Virus record (IMG/VR): IMGVR_UViG_3300028228_000201
Span: 1-54,681 of that record
Source of the DNA: a virus
Direction: 5' to 3' (one strand)
Length of the DNA stretch: 54,681 nucleotides
Positions 34,624 through 41,438 of the stretch are shown here, piece after piece. The first letter of the stretch is position 1; every line of letters starts with the position of its first letter. The notes below the pieces were generated by a model that saw only the letters and a program-made list of their open reading frames with translations, did not search any database and had not been told where the DNA came from. The position numbers and the translations under genes were made by a program.

Positions 34624-36133
34624 AATATTTGGACCACCGGGAACAGGTAAAACTACCACGTTGTTGAACATGGTAGATGAAGCCTTAGAAGCGGGTACAC
34701 ATCCGCACCGCATTGCTTTCCTAGCCTTTACACGGAAAGCGGCCAACGAAGCAAAAGAACGTGCCGCAGCTCGATTTAATCTGGACCCCAAAAAGGACCT
34801 GATCTACTTCCGAACACTGCACTCCCTTGCGTTAACCATGACAGATATCAGACCCGAGCAGGTGATGCAAGAAGCACACTTCCGGGAGCTTAGTCGTTCT
34901 ATAGGCGTAACGCTTGGCGGAACAAAAGCCGGGAGCTTTGATGACGACATCCCCTCTATGGTTGCCAGTAATGATCCTATACTCGGGCTGATTAACCTAG
35001 CCCGTTTGAGAAAGGTCCCTCTAAGAGAACAGTACAACCAAAGCAACCTTGAGCCCGATTGGAACACTGTCAACTATGTTGATAAATGTCTCAGAGAGTA
35101 CAAAGAAAGCATGGGGCTTTATGACTTCACCGACATGTTGGCGGAGTTCGTTAAAGGGGCTGACACCTTCTGCCCTGACTTCGATCTATGCTTCTTAGAT
35201 GAGGCACAGGATTTAAGTCCACTGCAATGGGAACTAGCTCACGCTATCGATGGGCATTCTAAAAGAATGTATTGTGCAGGTGACGATGACCAAGCTATCT
35301 ATCGATGGGCAGGCGCAGACGTGGATCACTTTATTAATCTTCCGGGCGGCTCTGAAACATTGTCGCAGTCTTACCGGATACCCCAGTCGGTCCACCACCT
35401 TGCTGAGAATGTTGTACGGCGCATAAACCGAAGGTTTCCGAAACAGTACGAACCCAAGGAGGAGCCCGGTAAGGTGACCCGTATCAACACCATTGCGGCG
35501 TTAGACATGTCGGAAGGTTCATGGTTAATACTGTCTCAAGCGGGATACCATTTACAGCCTGTAGCAAGTGACCTGAAGTCCAGTGGTTACCTGTTCAACT
35601 ACCGCGGCCATCGGAGCATTAGCGAGAAGCTGTCTGATTCGGTTAACGGGTGGGAGCAGTTGCGCAAAGGCAACGAAATCTCTGGGGAAGTAGCACGTAA
35701 GATATACAGTTTTATGTCTACAGGAACCCGAGTATTAAGGGGCTATAAGAAGCTTACTGGTTTGGACGATCACGACCTTATAACAATGGGGGTTCTGATT
35801 GAGAAATACGGCCTACAAGCCGATAAGTCTATGATCTGGTCCGAAGCTATGGATAAGCTGCCCGAAGTAGACAGAGCCTACATCACGGCCCTGCTACGAC
35901 GGGGCGAGAAGTTTAATGGGATACCCCGTATTACTGCGTCCACGATCCACGGTTCTAAAGGGGGCGAAGCGGATAACGTTGTACTGTTCACGGACCTTAG
36001 TCCAGCAGCAGATACCGAAATGCGCATTAATCCGGATGATATGCACCGCGTGTTTTATGTCGGCGTAACACGCACCAAGCAAAATCTATTTATTGTTGAC
36101 GCTGAAGATGTAACGAGGAGTTATGATCTATGA
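34616..36133 (+). CDS. UvrD/Rep-like SF1 DNA helicase
   Basis: A 505-residue superfamily 1A helicase. Motifs: Walker A MFRIFGPPGTGKTTTL at the extreme N-terminus, AFTRKAANEA (Ia), Walker B LCFLDEAQDLSPLQW, GDDDQAIYRWAGAD (III), SQSYRIPQSVH (IV), ASTIHGSKGGEADNVVLF (V) and YVGVTRTKQNLFIV (VI). It lacks the full Rep 1B/2B insertions, so it is shorter than UvrD. It unwinds DNA 3' to 5' in this family. ATG 34616 (GAGAAGGG upstream) places the P-loop at residue 9; the longer frame from 34562 overlaps the HTH gene and is rejected. Confidence 0.92.
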   Translation: MFRIFGPPGTGKTTTLLNMVDEALEAGTHPHRIAFLAFTRKAANEAKERAAARFNLDPKKDLIYFRTLHSLALTMTDIRPEQVMQEAHFRELSRSIGVTLGGTKAGSFDDDIPSMVASNDPILGLINLARLRKVPLREQYNQSNLEPDWNTVNYVDKCLREYKESMGLYDFTDMLAEFVKGADTFCPDFDLCFLDEAQDLSPLQWELAHAIDGHSKRMYCAGDDDQAIYRWAGADVDHFINLPGGSETLSQSYRIPQSVHHLAENVVRRINRRFPKQYEPKEEPGKVTRINTIAALDMSEGSWLILSQAGYHLQPVASDLKSSGYLFNYRGHRSISEKLSDSVNGWEQLRKGNEISGEVARKIYSFMSTGTRVLRGYKKLTGLDDHDLITMGVLIEKYGLQADKSMIWSEAMDKLPEVDRAYITALLRRGEKFNGIPRITASTIHGSKGGEADNVVLFTDLSPAADTEMRINPDDMHRVFYVGVTRTKQNLFIVDAEDVTRSYDL

Positions 36134-36309
36134 AAGAATTACAAAAAATGAGTTGGAAAGAGTGGGTCTCCAAGGTTTCTAAAGATATGAAGGAAGACCC
36201 TATGTTCACCAAGCCTACCGAGCAAGTGTCGCACGGTGTGACGTTTGATTGGGACAAAGATGAGAAGGACTTTGTAGAAACGGGAAACATCAATAAACCT
36301 AAACACTGA
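36130..36309 (+). CDS. Small charged protein, unknown
   Basis: A 59-residue protein (MKELQKMSWKEWVSKVSKDM, then a polar tail with FDWDKDEKDFVETGN). It overlaps the helicase stop by four bases and precedes two further small genes. Charged and probably helical; no family recognised. Its steady place between helicase and polymerase suggests a replication accessory role, which is not shown. Confidence 0.6.
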   Translation: MKELQKMSWKEWVSKVSKDMKEDPMFTKPTEQVSHGVTFDWDKDEKDFVETGNINKPKH

Positions 36310-36321
36310 CAGGAGTAGGAC

Positions 36322-36570
36322 ATGCTAAAAGCAGATGGGTATAACGCCGCCATTATGGGCCTTGTTCAAAGGTGCGGACAAGAGTCGGTTGTCCTATACG
36401 ATACAGATAAGATTCTTGGCATATTAGTCTACCGAGACGGGATGACGTATGACGAGGCAGTAGAATTTTTCGAGTTTAACATTCTCGGATCATGGGTCGG
36501 GGATCAGACTCCGGCATTCTTTTCTAAAGCTAGTTTAGAAGACCTTAAAGAAGAAGAGGATTTGATATGA
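36322..36570 (+). CDS. Small acidic protein, unknown
   Basis: An 82-residue acidic protein: NAAIMGLVQRCGQESVVLYDTDKIL, YRDGMTYDEAVEFFEFNILGSWVG, then an acidic C-terminal helix. The pattern D(R)DGM(T/S)YDEAVE(F/Y)FEFN..G.WVG is frequent in small marine phage proteins as I recall it. An AGGAG site lies upstream. The stop overlaps the DUF3310 gene start (ATGA). The function is unknown. Confidence 0.7.
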   Translation: MLKADGYNAAIMGLVQRCGQESVVLYDTDKILGILVYRDGMTYDEAVEFFEFNILGSWVGDQTPAFFSKASLEDLKEEEDLI

Positions 36571-36869
36571 GTAAAGACAAAATGGTTTCACAACCTAGTC
36601 ATTACGCAGACAGTGAGATCGAATGTATTGACGCGATGGTTGCAGCGTTTGGGCAAGACAAAGTTGACATCTATGCCGAGATAGCAGCGTTTAAATATAT
36701 ATGGCGAATGGATAATAAGAACGAAGACTCCAAGCAGGATAAACAAAAAAGTGTTTGGTATTTGCGATACTCCATGGGCGATGACCCTCGGTTAGATGTC
36801 GTACAAAACGAAGAAGAGATGCACTGGTCATACGAGCTTTGCAAGACCGTACCAACAAAGGACGTTTAG
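36567..36869 (+). CDS. DUF3310 (SaV-like) protein
   Basis: A 100-residue protein with the DUF3310 pattern: SQPSHYADSEIECIDAM near the start, then EIAAFKYIWRMDNKNEDSKQD and a helix with KSVWYLRYSMGD. This domain is common in phage replication clusters and has been suggested to be linked to nucleotide metabolism; its activity is not settled. It sits one base before the polymerase ATG. Confidence 0.8.
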   Translation: MSKDKMVSQPSHYADSEIECIDAMVAAFGQDKVDIYAEIAAFKYIWRMDNKNEDSKQDKQKSVWYLRYSMGDDPRLDVVQNEEEMHWSYELCKTVPTKDV

Positions 36870-36870
36870 A

Positions 36871-38763
36871 ATGAGTTTACAAATGGCAATGTTCGCTAAC
36901 AAGAACGAATGGGTTCCACCTTTAGAGCTGCCCGATATTACTGGGGCATCTAAGATTGCAATCGATGTGGAAACACGCGACCCGAACCTAAAGGTGAACG
37001 GTCCCGGATGGCCAACAGGGGACGGCGAAGTCGTAGGCTATGCCGTCGCAGTCGATGGTTGGTCGTGCTACTTACCTATCCGTCACTTAGGTGGTGGTAA
37101 CCTTGATGAGCGTATCGTTAACCGATGGCTTAAAAAAGTATTTGAGTGTCCTGCGGATAAGATCATGCACAACGCTCAGTACGACTTGGGTTGGATTAAA
37201 CAAATGGGGTTCACGGTCAACGGACGTATTATCGATACGATGATCGTCGCATCCTTGCTCGACGAAAACCGTTTCAGTTACAGTTTAAATGCGCTTTGTT
37301 ACGATCTACTAAACAAAACTAAATCTGAGAAAGCTTTAACTGAGGCTGCTCGGGAATTCGGTGTCGATCCCAAAGCTGAAATGTGGAAGATGCCCGCTAT
37401 GTATGTCGGTCCATACGCCGAAGCAGACGCGGAACTTACCCTCGAACTTTGGAATTACTTTTCCATTAAGTTGAGCCAAGAGGACTTGTGGGGCGTCGCT
37501 AATCTCGAACTGGATTTGCTGCCATGTCTCGTGGACATGACTATGCGCGGGGTTCGTGTTGACGTCAATCGTGTGGAGCGTACTAGGGACAGCCTCCTTA
37601 AACGGGAGCGGGAGGTCTTGAAGGAGTTGAAGCGCGTCGCTGGCTCGGGCGTTGAAATATGGGCTGCGCAGTCTCTTGCCAAGTCGTTCGACAACCTCGG
37701 AATCCAGTACCCAAAGACTGAGAAAGGCGCACCTTCCTTCACCAAACTCTTCCTCCAAGAGCATAATCACCCCGTCGCGAAGCTCATTGTCGAGGCTCGG
37801 AAGCTGAATAAGACCTCCGGGACTTTCATCAATTCCATCATGAAGCACTGCCACGCTGATGGCCGAATTCATAGTCATGTTAATCAACTCCGTTCTGATG
37901 ATGGGGGTACTGTGTCGGGCCGCATCTCAATGAGGAATCCTAACTTACAGCAAATCCCGGCTCGCGATCCTATTTATGGACCCATGATACGTTCACTATT
38001 CCTGCCGGAAGAAGGGGATAAGTGGGCTGCAATTGACTTCTCGCAACAAGAACCACGCATCTTGGTCCATTATGCGCATGTATACGGAAAAACGCGAGGG
38101 ATACCCTTGGAAGGAGCGTCTGACTTTGTTGAGGCTTATAACAATAAACCGGAAACAGACTTCCATAGTCTGGTCGCGGAGATGGCTAACATTCCGCGGA
38201 AGCAGGCCAAGACCATTAACTTAGGTTTAATTTACGGCATGGGTGTTAATAAGATGTCGGACCAATTAGATATCTCAGTGGACGAAGCGAAGGGTTTGGT
38301 TAAGCAATACCACGCTCGTGTTCCTTTCGTTAAAGGATTGATGACCGGTGTAATGAACCGACTGAACGATAAGTCGTCCGGTGGTGCACTGCGATCACTA
38401 GAAGGTCGTAAGTGTCGATTCGATATGTGGGAGCCAGACACATTCGCCATGAACAAGGCGCTACCCTACAAGGAAGCGGTTGATGCCTACGGACCTACGA
38501 CCAGACTAAAGCGGGCGTATACCTATAAAGCACTCAACAGACTCATCCAAGCATCTGCCGCGGACATGACTAAGAAGGCGATGGTCAATCTGTATAAGAT
38601 GGGAAAACTACCCATGCTACAACTCCATGATGAACTGGCCATGTCGGTGAAGAACCGAGAGGAAGCGGAGGAGATTGCCCGGGTAATGGAAAATGCCGTG
38701 CCTTTAGAGGTTCCTAACGTTTGTGACATAGAAATGGGACCATCTTGGGGAGAGGCTGAATAA
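36871..38763 (+). CDS. Family A DNA polymerase with 3'-5' exonuclease
   Basis: A 630-residue replicative polymerase. Exonuclease: Exo I IAIDVETRD (Asp32, Glu34), Exo II MHNAQYDLGW, Exo III YAEADAEL, all intact. Polymerase: RISMRNPNLQQIP, motif A AIDFSQQEPRIL (Asp389), motif B RKQAKTINLGLIYG (Arg443, Lys447, Leu451, Tyr455), motif C LQLHDELAM (His586, Asp587). Leu451 stands where E. coli Pol I has Phe762. There is no 5' nuclease domain and no Cys-rich DnaJ-like insertion, which I recall being reported for HMO-2011. ATG 36871 is chosen; a longer start at 36796 lies in the previous gene. Confidence 0.95.
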   Translation: MSLQMAMFANKNEWVPPLELPDITGASKIAIDVETRDPNLKVNGPGWPTGDGEVVGYAVAVDGWSCYLPIRHLGGGNLDERIVNRWLKKVFECPADKIMHNAQYDLGWIKQMGFTVNGRIIDTMIVASLLDENRFSYSLNALCYDLLNKTKSEKALTEAAREFGVDPKAEMWKMPAMYVGPYAEADAELTLELWNYFSIKLSQEDLWGVANLELDLLPCLVDMTMRGVRVDVNRVERTRDSLLKREREVLKELKRVAGSGVEIWAAQSLAKSFDNLGIQYPKTEKGAPSFTKLFLQEHNHPVAKLIVEARKLNKTSGTFINSIMKHCHADGRIHSHVNQLRSDDGGTVSGRISMRNPNLQQIPARDPIYGPMIRSLFLPEEGDKWAAIDFSQQEPRILVHYAHVYGKTRGIPLEGASDFVEAYNNKPETDFHSLVAEMANIPRKQAKTINLGLIYGMGVNKMSDQLDISVDEAKGLVKQYHARVPFVKGLMTGVMNRLNDKSSGGALRSLEGRKCRFDMWEPDTFAMNKALPYKEAVDAYGPTTRLKRAYTYKALNRLIQASAADMTKKAMVNLYKMGKLPMLQLHDELAMSVKNREEAEEIARVMENAVPLEVPNVCDIEMGPSWGEAE

Positions 38764-38764
38764 G

Positions 38765-38793
38765 TGGACATGTATGCGATAGTATGCGATATT
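38765..38793 (+). promoter_or_regulatory. Sigma70-like promoter after the polymerase gene
   Basis: -35 TGGACA (38765-38770), 17-bp spacer, -10 GATATT (38788-38793). The -35 box lies in the 9-mer TGGACATGT, shared exactly with the promoter at 40842. The spacer contains tandem TATGCGATA / TATGCGATA. It drives the small-gene block from 38824. Confidence 0.65.
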
Positions 38794-38823
38794 CCTCCAA
38801 CCGTACATTAAGGAGAAAGAATA

Positions 38824-38904
38824 ATGGAAAATAACCTAATCATGCCTGCAATACAAGACGCACTAATTGCTTATCAATCTAAGCCTGCGGTGGGGGTGAA
38901 GTGA
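38824..38904 (+). CDS. Small peptide, 26 residues
   Basis: MENNLIMPAIQDALIAYQSK..., preceded by AAGGAGA eight bases upstream and coupled by TGATG to the next gene. The good ribosome site and the promoter just upstream support translation. It may be a leader that sets expression of the zinc-motif protein. No family recognised. Confidence 0.5.
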   Translation: MENNLIMPAIQDALIAYQSKPAVGVK

Positions 38905-39188
38905 TGAGTAACGTCGTTAACTTAGACTCTGGTAGGCCGAAGTTAAGAGGTGCCGCTTTGTGTCTCTGTTGCAGTCACCAATGGGATGCTGTAGCCGACA
39001 TTGGGTCAGTAGAGCTTAAGTGTCCAGAGTGCAATACATGGAAAGGTGTGTTTGAAGGAATGACAGCCCCCGATACTGTAGTCGAGTGTGTCTGTGGAAA
39101 CCAACACTTTTACCTGCACTATTACGATTCAAGTAATTACTGCGGTATCTGCGCTAAGTGTGGTCTAAGGGAAGGCGGGTATGAATAA
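38904..39188 (+). CDS. Zinc-finger-like small protein
   Basis: A 94-residue protein with four Cys pairs: CLCC (with SHQWD), CPEC, CVC and CGICAKC, arranged as two zinc-ribbon units. ATG 38904 overlaps the preceding stop; the in-frame GTG one codon upstream is less likely. Probably binds nucleic acid or a protein. Part of the small early/middle gene block under the 38765 promoter. Confidence 0.7.
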   Translation: MSNVVNLDSGRPKLRGAALCLCCSHQWDAVADIGSVELKCPECNTWKGVFEGMTAPDTVVECVCGNQHFYLHYYDSSNYCGICAKCGLREGGYE

Positions 39189-39285
39189 CATTAATTTAAA
39201 ACCAGTGGGGGTGAAGTGACAAATGAAAAGGTACAACTTTGAACATTACAAATCAATATGATTATGATACCAAACGGAGAGCAGT

Positions 39286-39492
39286 ATGGATAAATTAACG
39301 GAAGAACAGCTTGATGGAATAGGTGTATTCAATATGCCGGAAAGATCTGAGTGGAAGTGCTACCTCTTTGGTAATACACCCGATGATACAGGAATGATCT
39401 GGGTACCAAACAAAGGGTGCGAACCGAACTGGTTCTGGCGAAAGATGCAGTATTTGATACTCGGCAATCGCTGGGTAAAGGAGAAAGAGTGA
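39286..39492 (+). CDS. Small aromatic-rich protein, unknown
   Basis: A 68-residue protein rich in Trp (EWKCYLFGNTPDDTGMIWVP, EPNWFWRKMQYLILGNRWV). GAGAGCAG lies upstream. The pattern WKC.LFG......W.P..G..PNWFWR.MQYL..GN.W is one I have seen in short marine phage proteins. Stop and next start overlap (TGATGG). The function is unknown. The gap 39189-39285 before it holds only the repeat GTGGGGGTGAAGTGA and a 12-codon frame. Confidence 0.65.
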   Translation: MDKLTEEQLDGIGVFNMPERSEWKCYLFGNTPDDTGMIWVPNKGCEPNWFWRKMQYLILGNRWVKEKE

Positions 39493-39677
39493 TGGAATTA
39501 AAACCAATCGATGAGGCACAAACAGAAGCCGAAAAAGTTTTTTTGAAAGGGAAGACGTTCAACGCGCCTCATCCGTCAAAACAAAAAAGGGATGAATTGT
39601 ATAAATGGGAAAGAGACCTTTACCACGTGGCTTGCGCTTTAAACAGGCGCGTGGAAGCCATAACAATGAAACCTTGA
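39492..39677 (+). CDS. Small charged protein, unknown
   Basis: A 61-residue protein (MELKPIDEAQTEAEKVFLKG, then PHPSKQKRDELYKWERDLYH). The GGAGAAAGAG ribosome site is inside the previous gene, and ATG 39492 overlaps its stop; the longer frame from 39417 is rejected. Charged and helical; no family recognised. Confidence 0.6.
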   Translation: MELKPIDEAQTEAEKVFLKGKTFNAPHPSKQKRDELYKWERDLYHVACALNRRVEAITMKP

Positions 39678-39691
39678 AACCCGGCTTTTCC

Positions 39692-39720
39692 TTGCATTCC
39701 TATATATCTTCCTATATTAT
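39692..39720 (+). promoter_or_regulatory. Sigma70-like promoter before the RHH regulator gene
   Basis: -35 TTGCAT (39692-39697), 17-bp spacer, -10 TATTAT (39715-39720). The 12-mer TATATTATCTTA covering the -10 occurs again in the promoter region at 46429. Transcription would begin ~25 bases before the gene at 39754. Confidence 0.6.
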
Positions 39721-39753
39721 CTTAGATATCCGGGGGCATCGGAGAGATAAAAC

Positions 39754-39948
39754 ATGGATACAACACGTTGGAAAAGCATTCTCGTACCGCGAGAAGTGTA
39801 TGAAGAGATAAAAGAACTGTCTAAGGCGGAAGGCCGGACGATTGGTGGGCAACTGCGCCTAGTATTCGACTGGTATAAAGAAGCGCAAGGGGATAGCAAT
39901 GGATTTAAAAACATACGAAAAGGGAACGACACACCAAAGGTTGATTAA
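39754..39948 (+). CDS. Ribbon-helix-helix DNA-binding protein
   Basis: A 64-residue protein with an Arc/MetJ-type layout: a beta strand TTRWKSILVPREV, helix VYEEIKELSKAEGR, turn TIGGQ and helix LRLVFDWYKEA. This is a dimeric repressor fold, so it is the best candidate regulator for the repeated promoter boxes or the dyad at 31.4 kb. Own promoter directly upstream suggests autoregulation. The C-terminal ~16 residues overlap the next gene. Confidence 0.75.
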   Translation: MDTTRWKSILVPREVYEEIKELSKAEGRTIGGQLRLVFDWYKEAQGDSNGFKNIRKGNDTPKVD

Positions 39949-40090
39949 GAACGAATGCCCGAAGTGTAGGAAATCCCTCGAAATTGTGAAAAAAACCGAA
40001 ACTGAGTTGGTGCGGTACTGCACTGTCTGCCTTTTATCAATTACTGATAACCCCAAAACAGCGGAATGTCCGGAGAATGTATGCGATTAA
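39899..40090 (+). CDS. Small zinc-ribbon protein
   Basis: A 63-residue protein with CPKC and CTVC knuckles about 21 residues apart (residues ~20 and ~41), and a Cys near the end. It overlaps the RHH gene by 50 bases in another frame; AAGGGG lies upstream of ATG 39899. A start inside the overlap is needed to keep the first knuckle. Probably real given the intact ribbon; the function is unknown. Confidence 0.55.
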   Translation: MDLKTYEKGTTHQRLIKNECPKCRKSLEIVKKTETELVRYCTVCLLSITDNPKTAECPENVCD

Positions 40091-40093
40091 GTG

Positions 40094-40121
40094 TTGCTTC
40101 TCCCATACCCCTGTGTATAAT
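40094..40121 (+). promoter_or_regulatory. Sigma70-like promoter before a terminator-containing leader
   Basis: -35 TTGCTT (40094-40099), 16-bp spacer, -10 TATAAT (40116-40121, perfect). Transcription would start near 40128, about 40 bases before the terminator hairpin. Confidence 0.55.
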
Positions 40122-40131
40122 GATCGTGAGC

Positions 40132-40161
40132 ATGGCAACATACTCATCCGTAGTTAGTTAA
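40132..40161 (+). CDS. Possible 9-residue leader peptide
   Basis: ATG-led MATYSSVVS then TAA, lying between a perfect -10 box and a terminator hairpin. The predicted start of transcription is only a few bases upstream, so it would be nearly leaderless. It resembles an attenuator leader in layout; it may be chance. Confidence 0.25.
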   Translation: MATYSSVVS

Positions 40162-40167
40162 GACCCC

Positions 40168-40205
40168 CCCCGAGTTCGGTTGCCCCCGGCTCGGGGCATT
40201 TTTTT
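40168..40205 (+). terminator. Terminator or attenuator hairpin
   Basis: Stem CCCCGAG (40168-40174) with CTCGGGG (40190-40196), a 15-base loop that has its own CCGG contacts, then CATTTTTTT. It sits between promoter 40094 and the gene at 40218, only 12 bases before its ATG, so it can end upstream transcripts or attenuate the short transcript. Confidence 0.8.
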
Positions 40206-40217
40206 ATAAGGAGAAAA

Positions 40218-40433
40218 ATGATGGTAGATAAAGTATTTGTAGACGGCCTAATGGCAAAGAAACCAAACGAAAAGGCTCCTGAATGGGTCAAGTGCAACAT
40301 CAGCATAAAGAGAGAAGAACTCGCAGCGTGGCTCACGGGTCAATCTGACGAATGGATCAACGTCCAAGTTTGCGAAAGCAAAGGTGGTAAGTGGTACGCG
40401 GAGGTAGACACATGGAAGCCGACAAACGCGTAA
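40218..40433 (+). CDS. Small conserved-looking protein, unknown
   Basis: A 71-residue protein: VDKVFVDGLMAKKPNEKAPEW then IKREELAAWLTGQSDEWINVQVCESKGGKWYAEVD in two parts. The pattern ..AP(E/D)WVK..ISIK..EL..WL......W(I/V)N(I/V)..K.SKGGKWYA..D is familiar from marine phages, and resembles that of small OB- or beta-fold proteins. AAGGAGA precedes two adjacent ATGs. The function is unknown. Confidence 0.75.
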   Translation: MMVDKVFVDGLMAKKPNEKAPEWVKCNISIKREELAAWLTGQSDEWINVQVCESKGGKWYAEVDTWKPTNA

Positions 40434-40588
40434 GTGACATCGAATGGACTTGGGCAGTATCCCAGATCAACGATGTGGTTAACCAAACTCTTACTCTGAT
40501 CGAAAAGGATGCTACGCTAAAGCCCGAAGCAAAACGACAAAGGCTTAATGAAGTTGAAAAAGCATGGCAACGATTACTCCAAGGCTGA
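40412..40588 (+). CDS. Small helical protein, unknown
   Basis: A 58-residue protein: DIEWTWAVSQINDVVNQTLTL in one helix, then EAKRQRLNEVEKAWQRLLQG in the second. GGAGG lies 7 bases before ATG 40412, inside the previous gene; the longer frame from 40391 is rejected. Probably a coiled-coil pair. The function is unknown. Confidence 0.6.
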   Translation: MEADKRVSDIEWTWAVSQINDVVNQTLTLIEKDATLKPEAKRQRLNEVEKAWQRLLQG

Positions 40589-40841
40589 AAAACAAGCCAG
40601 AAAAGACTTCTACACTGCCGCAGAACTCGCGGCAGAAATGCTAGAAGAGTTTAATACCATGGGACTGGCACAAGGACCCGCAATCGGTGGTGCCCTTACC
40701 CAACTTATTACCCAACTACTTATCATGTCACCCGACACACCCTCCGCAATCGGTTTACTCTCATCCTGTATGTCCAACGCCGCTTCTCATGCTGAAGAAT
40801 CTTCGCTCGTGTTTGACGATGTTGGAGGCTCTGTTCACTAA
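40548..40841 (+). CDS. Small protein with hydrophobic C-terminal half
   Basis: A 97-residue protein: a charged start (LKKHGNDYSKAEKQARKDFY), then a helix AAELAAEMLEEFNTMG and GGALTQLITQLLIMSPDTPSAIGLLSSCMSNAAS. It overlaps the previous gene by 41 bases in another frame, so its start may be later. The Gly/Leu/Ser-rich part might contact a membrane. No family recognised. Confidence 0.55.
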   Translation: MKLKKHGNDYSKAEKQARKDFYTAAELAAEMLEEFNTMGLAQGPAIGGALTQLITQLLIMSPDTPSAIGLLSSCMSNAASHAEESSLVFDDVGGSVH

Positions 40842-40870
40842 TGGACATGTTGCATAAAGTCGCATATAAT
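40842..40870 (+). promoter_or_regulatory. Strong sigma70-like promoter
   Basis: -35 TGGACA (40842-40847; one change from consensus), 17-bp spacer, -10 TATAAT (40865-40870; perfect). It begins with the 9-mer TGGACATGT shared with 38765. The gene at 40898 starts about 20 bases after the predicted transcription start. Confidence 0.8.
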
Positions 40871-40897
40871 CTTCTTTAAACATTGTGGAGAAAAGAC

Positions 40898-41290
40898 ATG
40901 AAAGAATTAATCACCATCGATGAAGTTTGCCTCATAGCAAAATGCTCACGGCCCACGCTCTATCGTCGAATTAAAAAGAACCCGCATGGCAAATTATTCC
41001 CGAAGCCGAAGAAAGTACATGCAATCTCGGACCTCGGACCACGCACCGTGAATCGATGGGTCTACTCCGAAGTAATGGGATGGTTGCTACAAGGCAATGA
41101 TCCGAAGTGGATGAAACACCCCGTGCGAGAAGTAGAACTTGTCGTGAACCGTGTAAATAATTTCGATACCAAGATGGAAGAAGCGCACGACGCGGACCTC
41201 GAACCTTGGTACAAGAAGCACGAACTGGTAATCACCGCAGTAAGCGGCGGACTACTAGCAGGGATCGCGCTATACGTTTTTGGGAAGTAG
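40898..41290 (+). CDS. Membrane-anchored HTH (AlpA/MerR-like) protein
   Basis: A 130-residue protein. The N-terminus (ELITIDEVCLIAKCSRPTLYRRIKKN, residues 3-28) is an AlpA/excisionase-type winged HTH; a basic wing (FPKPKKVHAISDLGPRTVNRWVYSEV) follows. The C-terminus is a single transmembrane helix (LVITAVSGGLLAGIALYVF, about 110-128) ending in GK. A DNA-binding domain tied to the membrane is unusual for AlpA relatives. It could attach phage DNA to the membrane or regulate genes there. ATG 40898 follows GTGGAG; driven by the promoter at 40842. Confidence 0.7.
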   Translation: MKELITIDEVCLIAKCSRPTLYRRIKKNPHGKLFPKPKKVHAISDLGPRTVNRWVYSEVMGWLLQGNDPKWMKHPVREVELVVNRVNNFDTKMEEAHDADLEPWYKKHELVITAVSGGLLAGIALYVFGK

Positions 41291-41438
41291 AAGGTCGAAC
41301 CCCCCACACCTTACGTGAGGTGGAGGCAGGGAACCTCGGACAGCAAGGGTGCAGAGGGCTCGTAGTTTATTATACGAGAACTATGCGTTATGGCAAAGAC
41401 GTCGCGGCCCACGGGACAACCAAAGAAGGAAAATAGCT
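41291..41438 (+). other. Intergenic region with hairpins and a diverged repeat
   Basis: Contains a hairpin CACCT-TACGTG-AGGTG, the element GGGAACCTCGGACAGCAAGG (41330-41347 area), and a second hairpin CTCGTA / TACGAG with an 8-base loop near 41360-41380. The GGGAA-CCTCGG...ACAGCAAG element recurs at 41873-41901. No convincing gene; a 17-codon frame (MRYGKDVAAHGTTKEGK) ends at 41436. Confidence 0.4.

Noticed and set aside
39181-39219. 12-codon frame MNNINLKPVGVK
   Set aside because: Too short to support as a gene; it starts inside the previous coding end and has no clear ribosome site.
41290-41310. GGTCGAACCCC resembling a tRNA T-arm
   Set aside because: No acceptor, D or anticodon arms fit around it.
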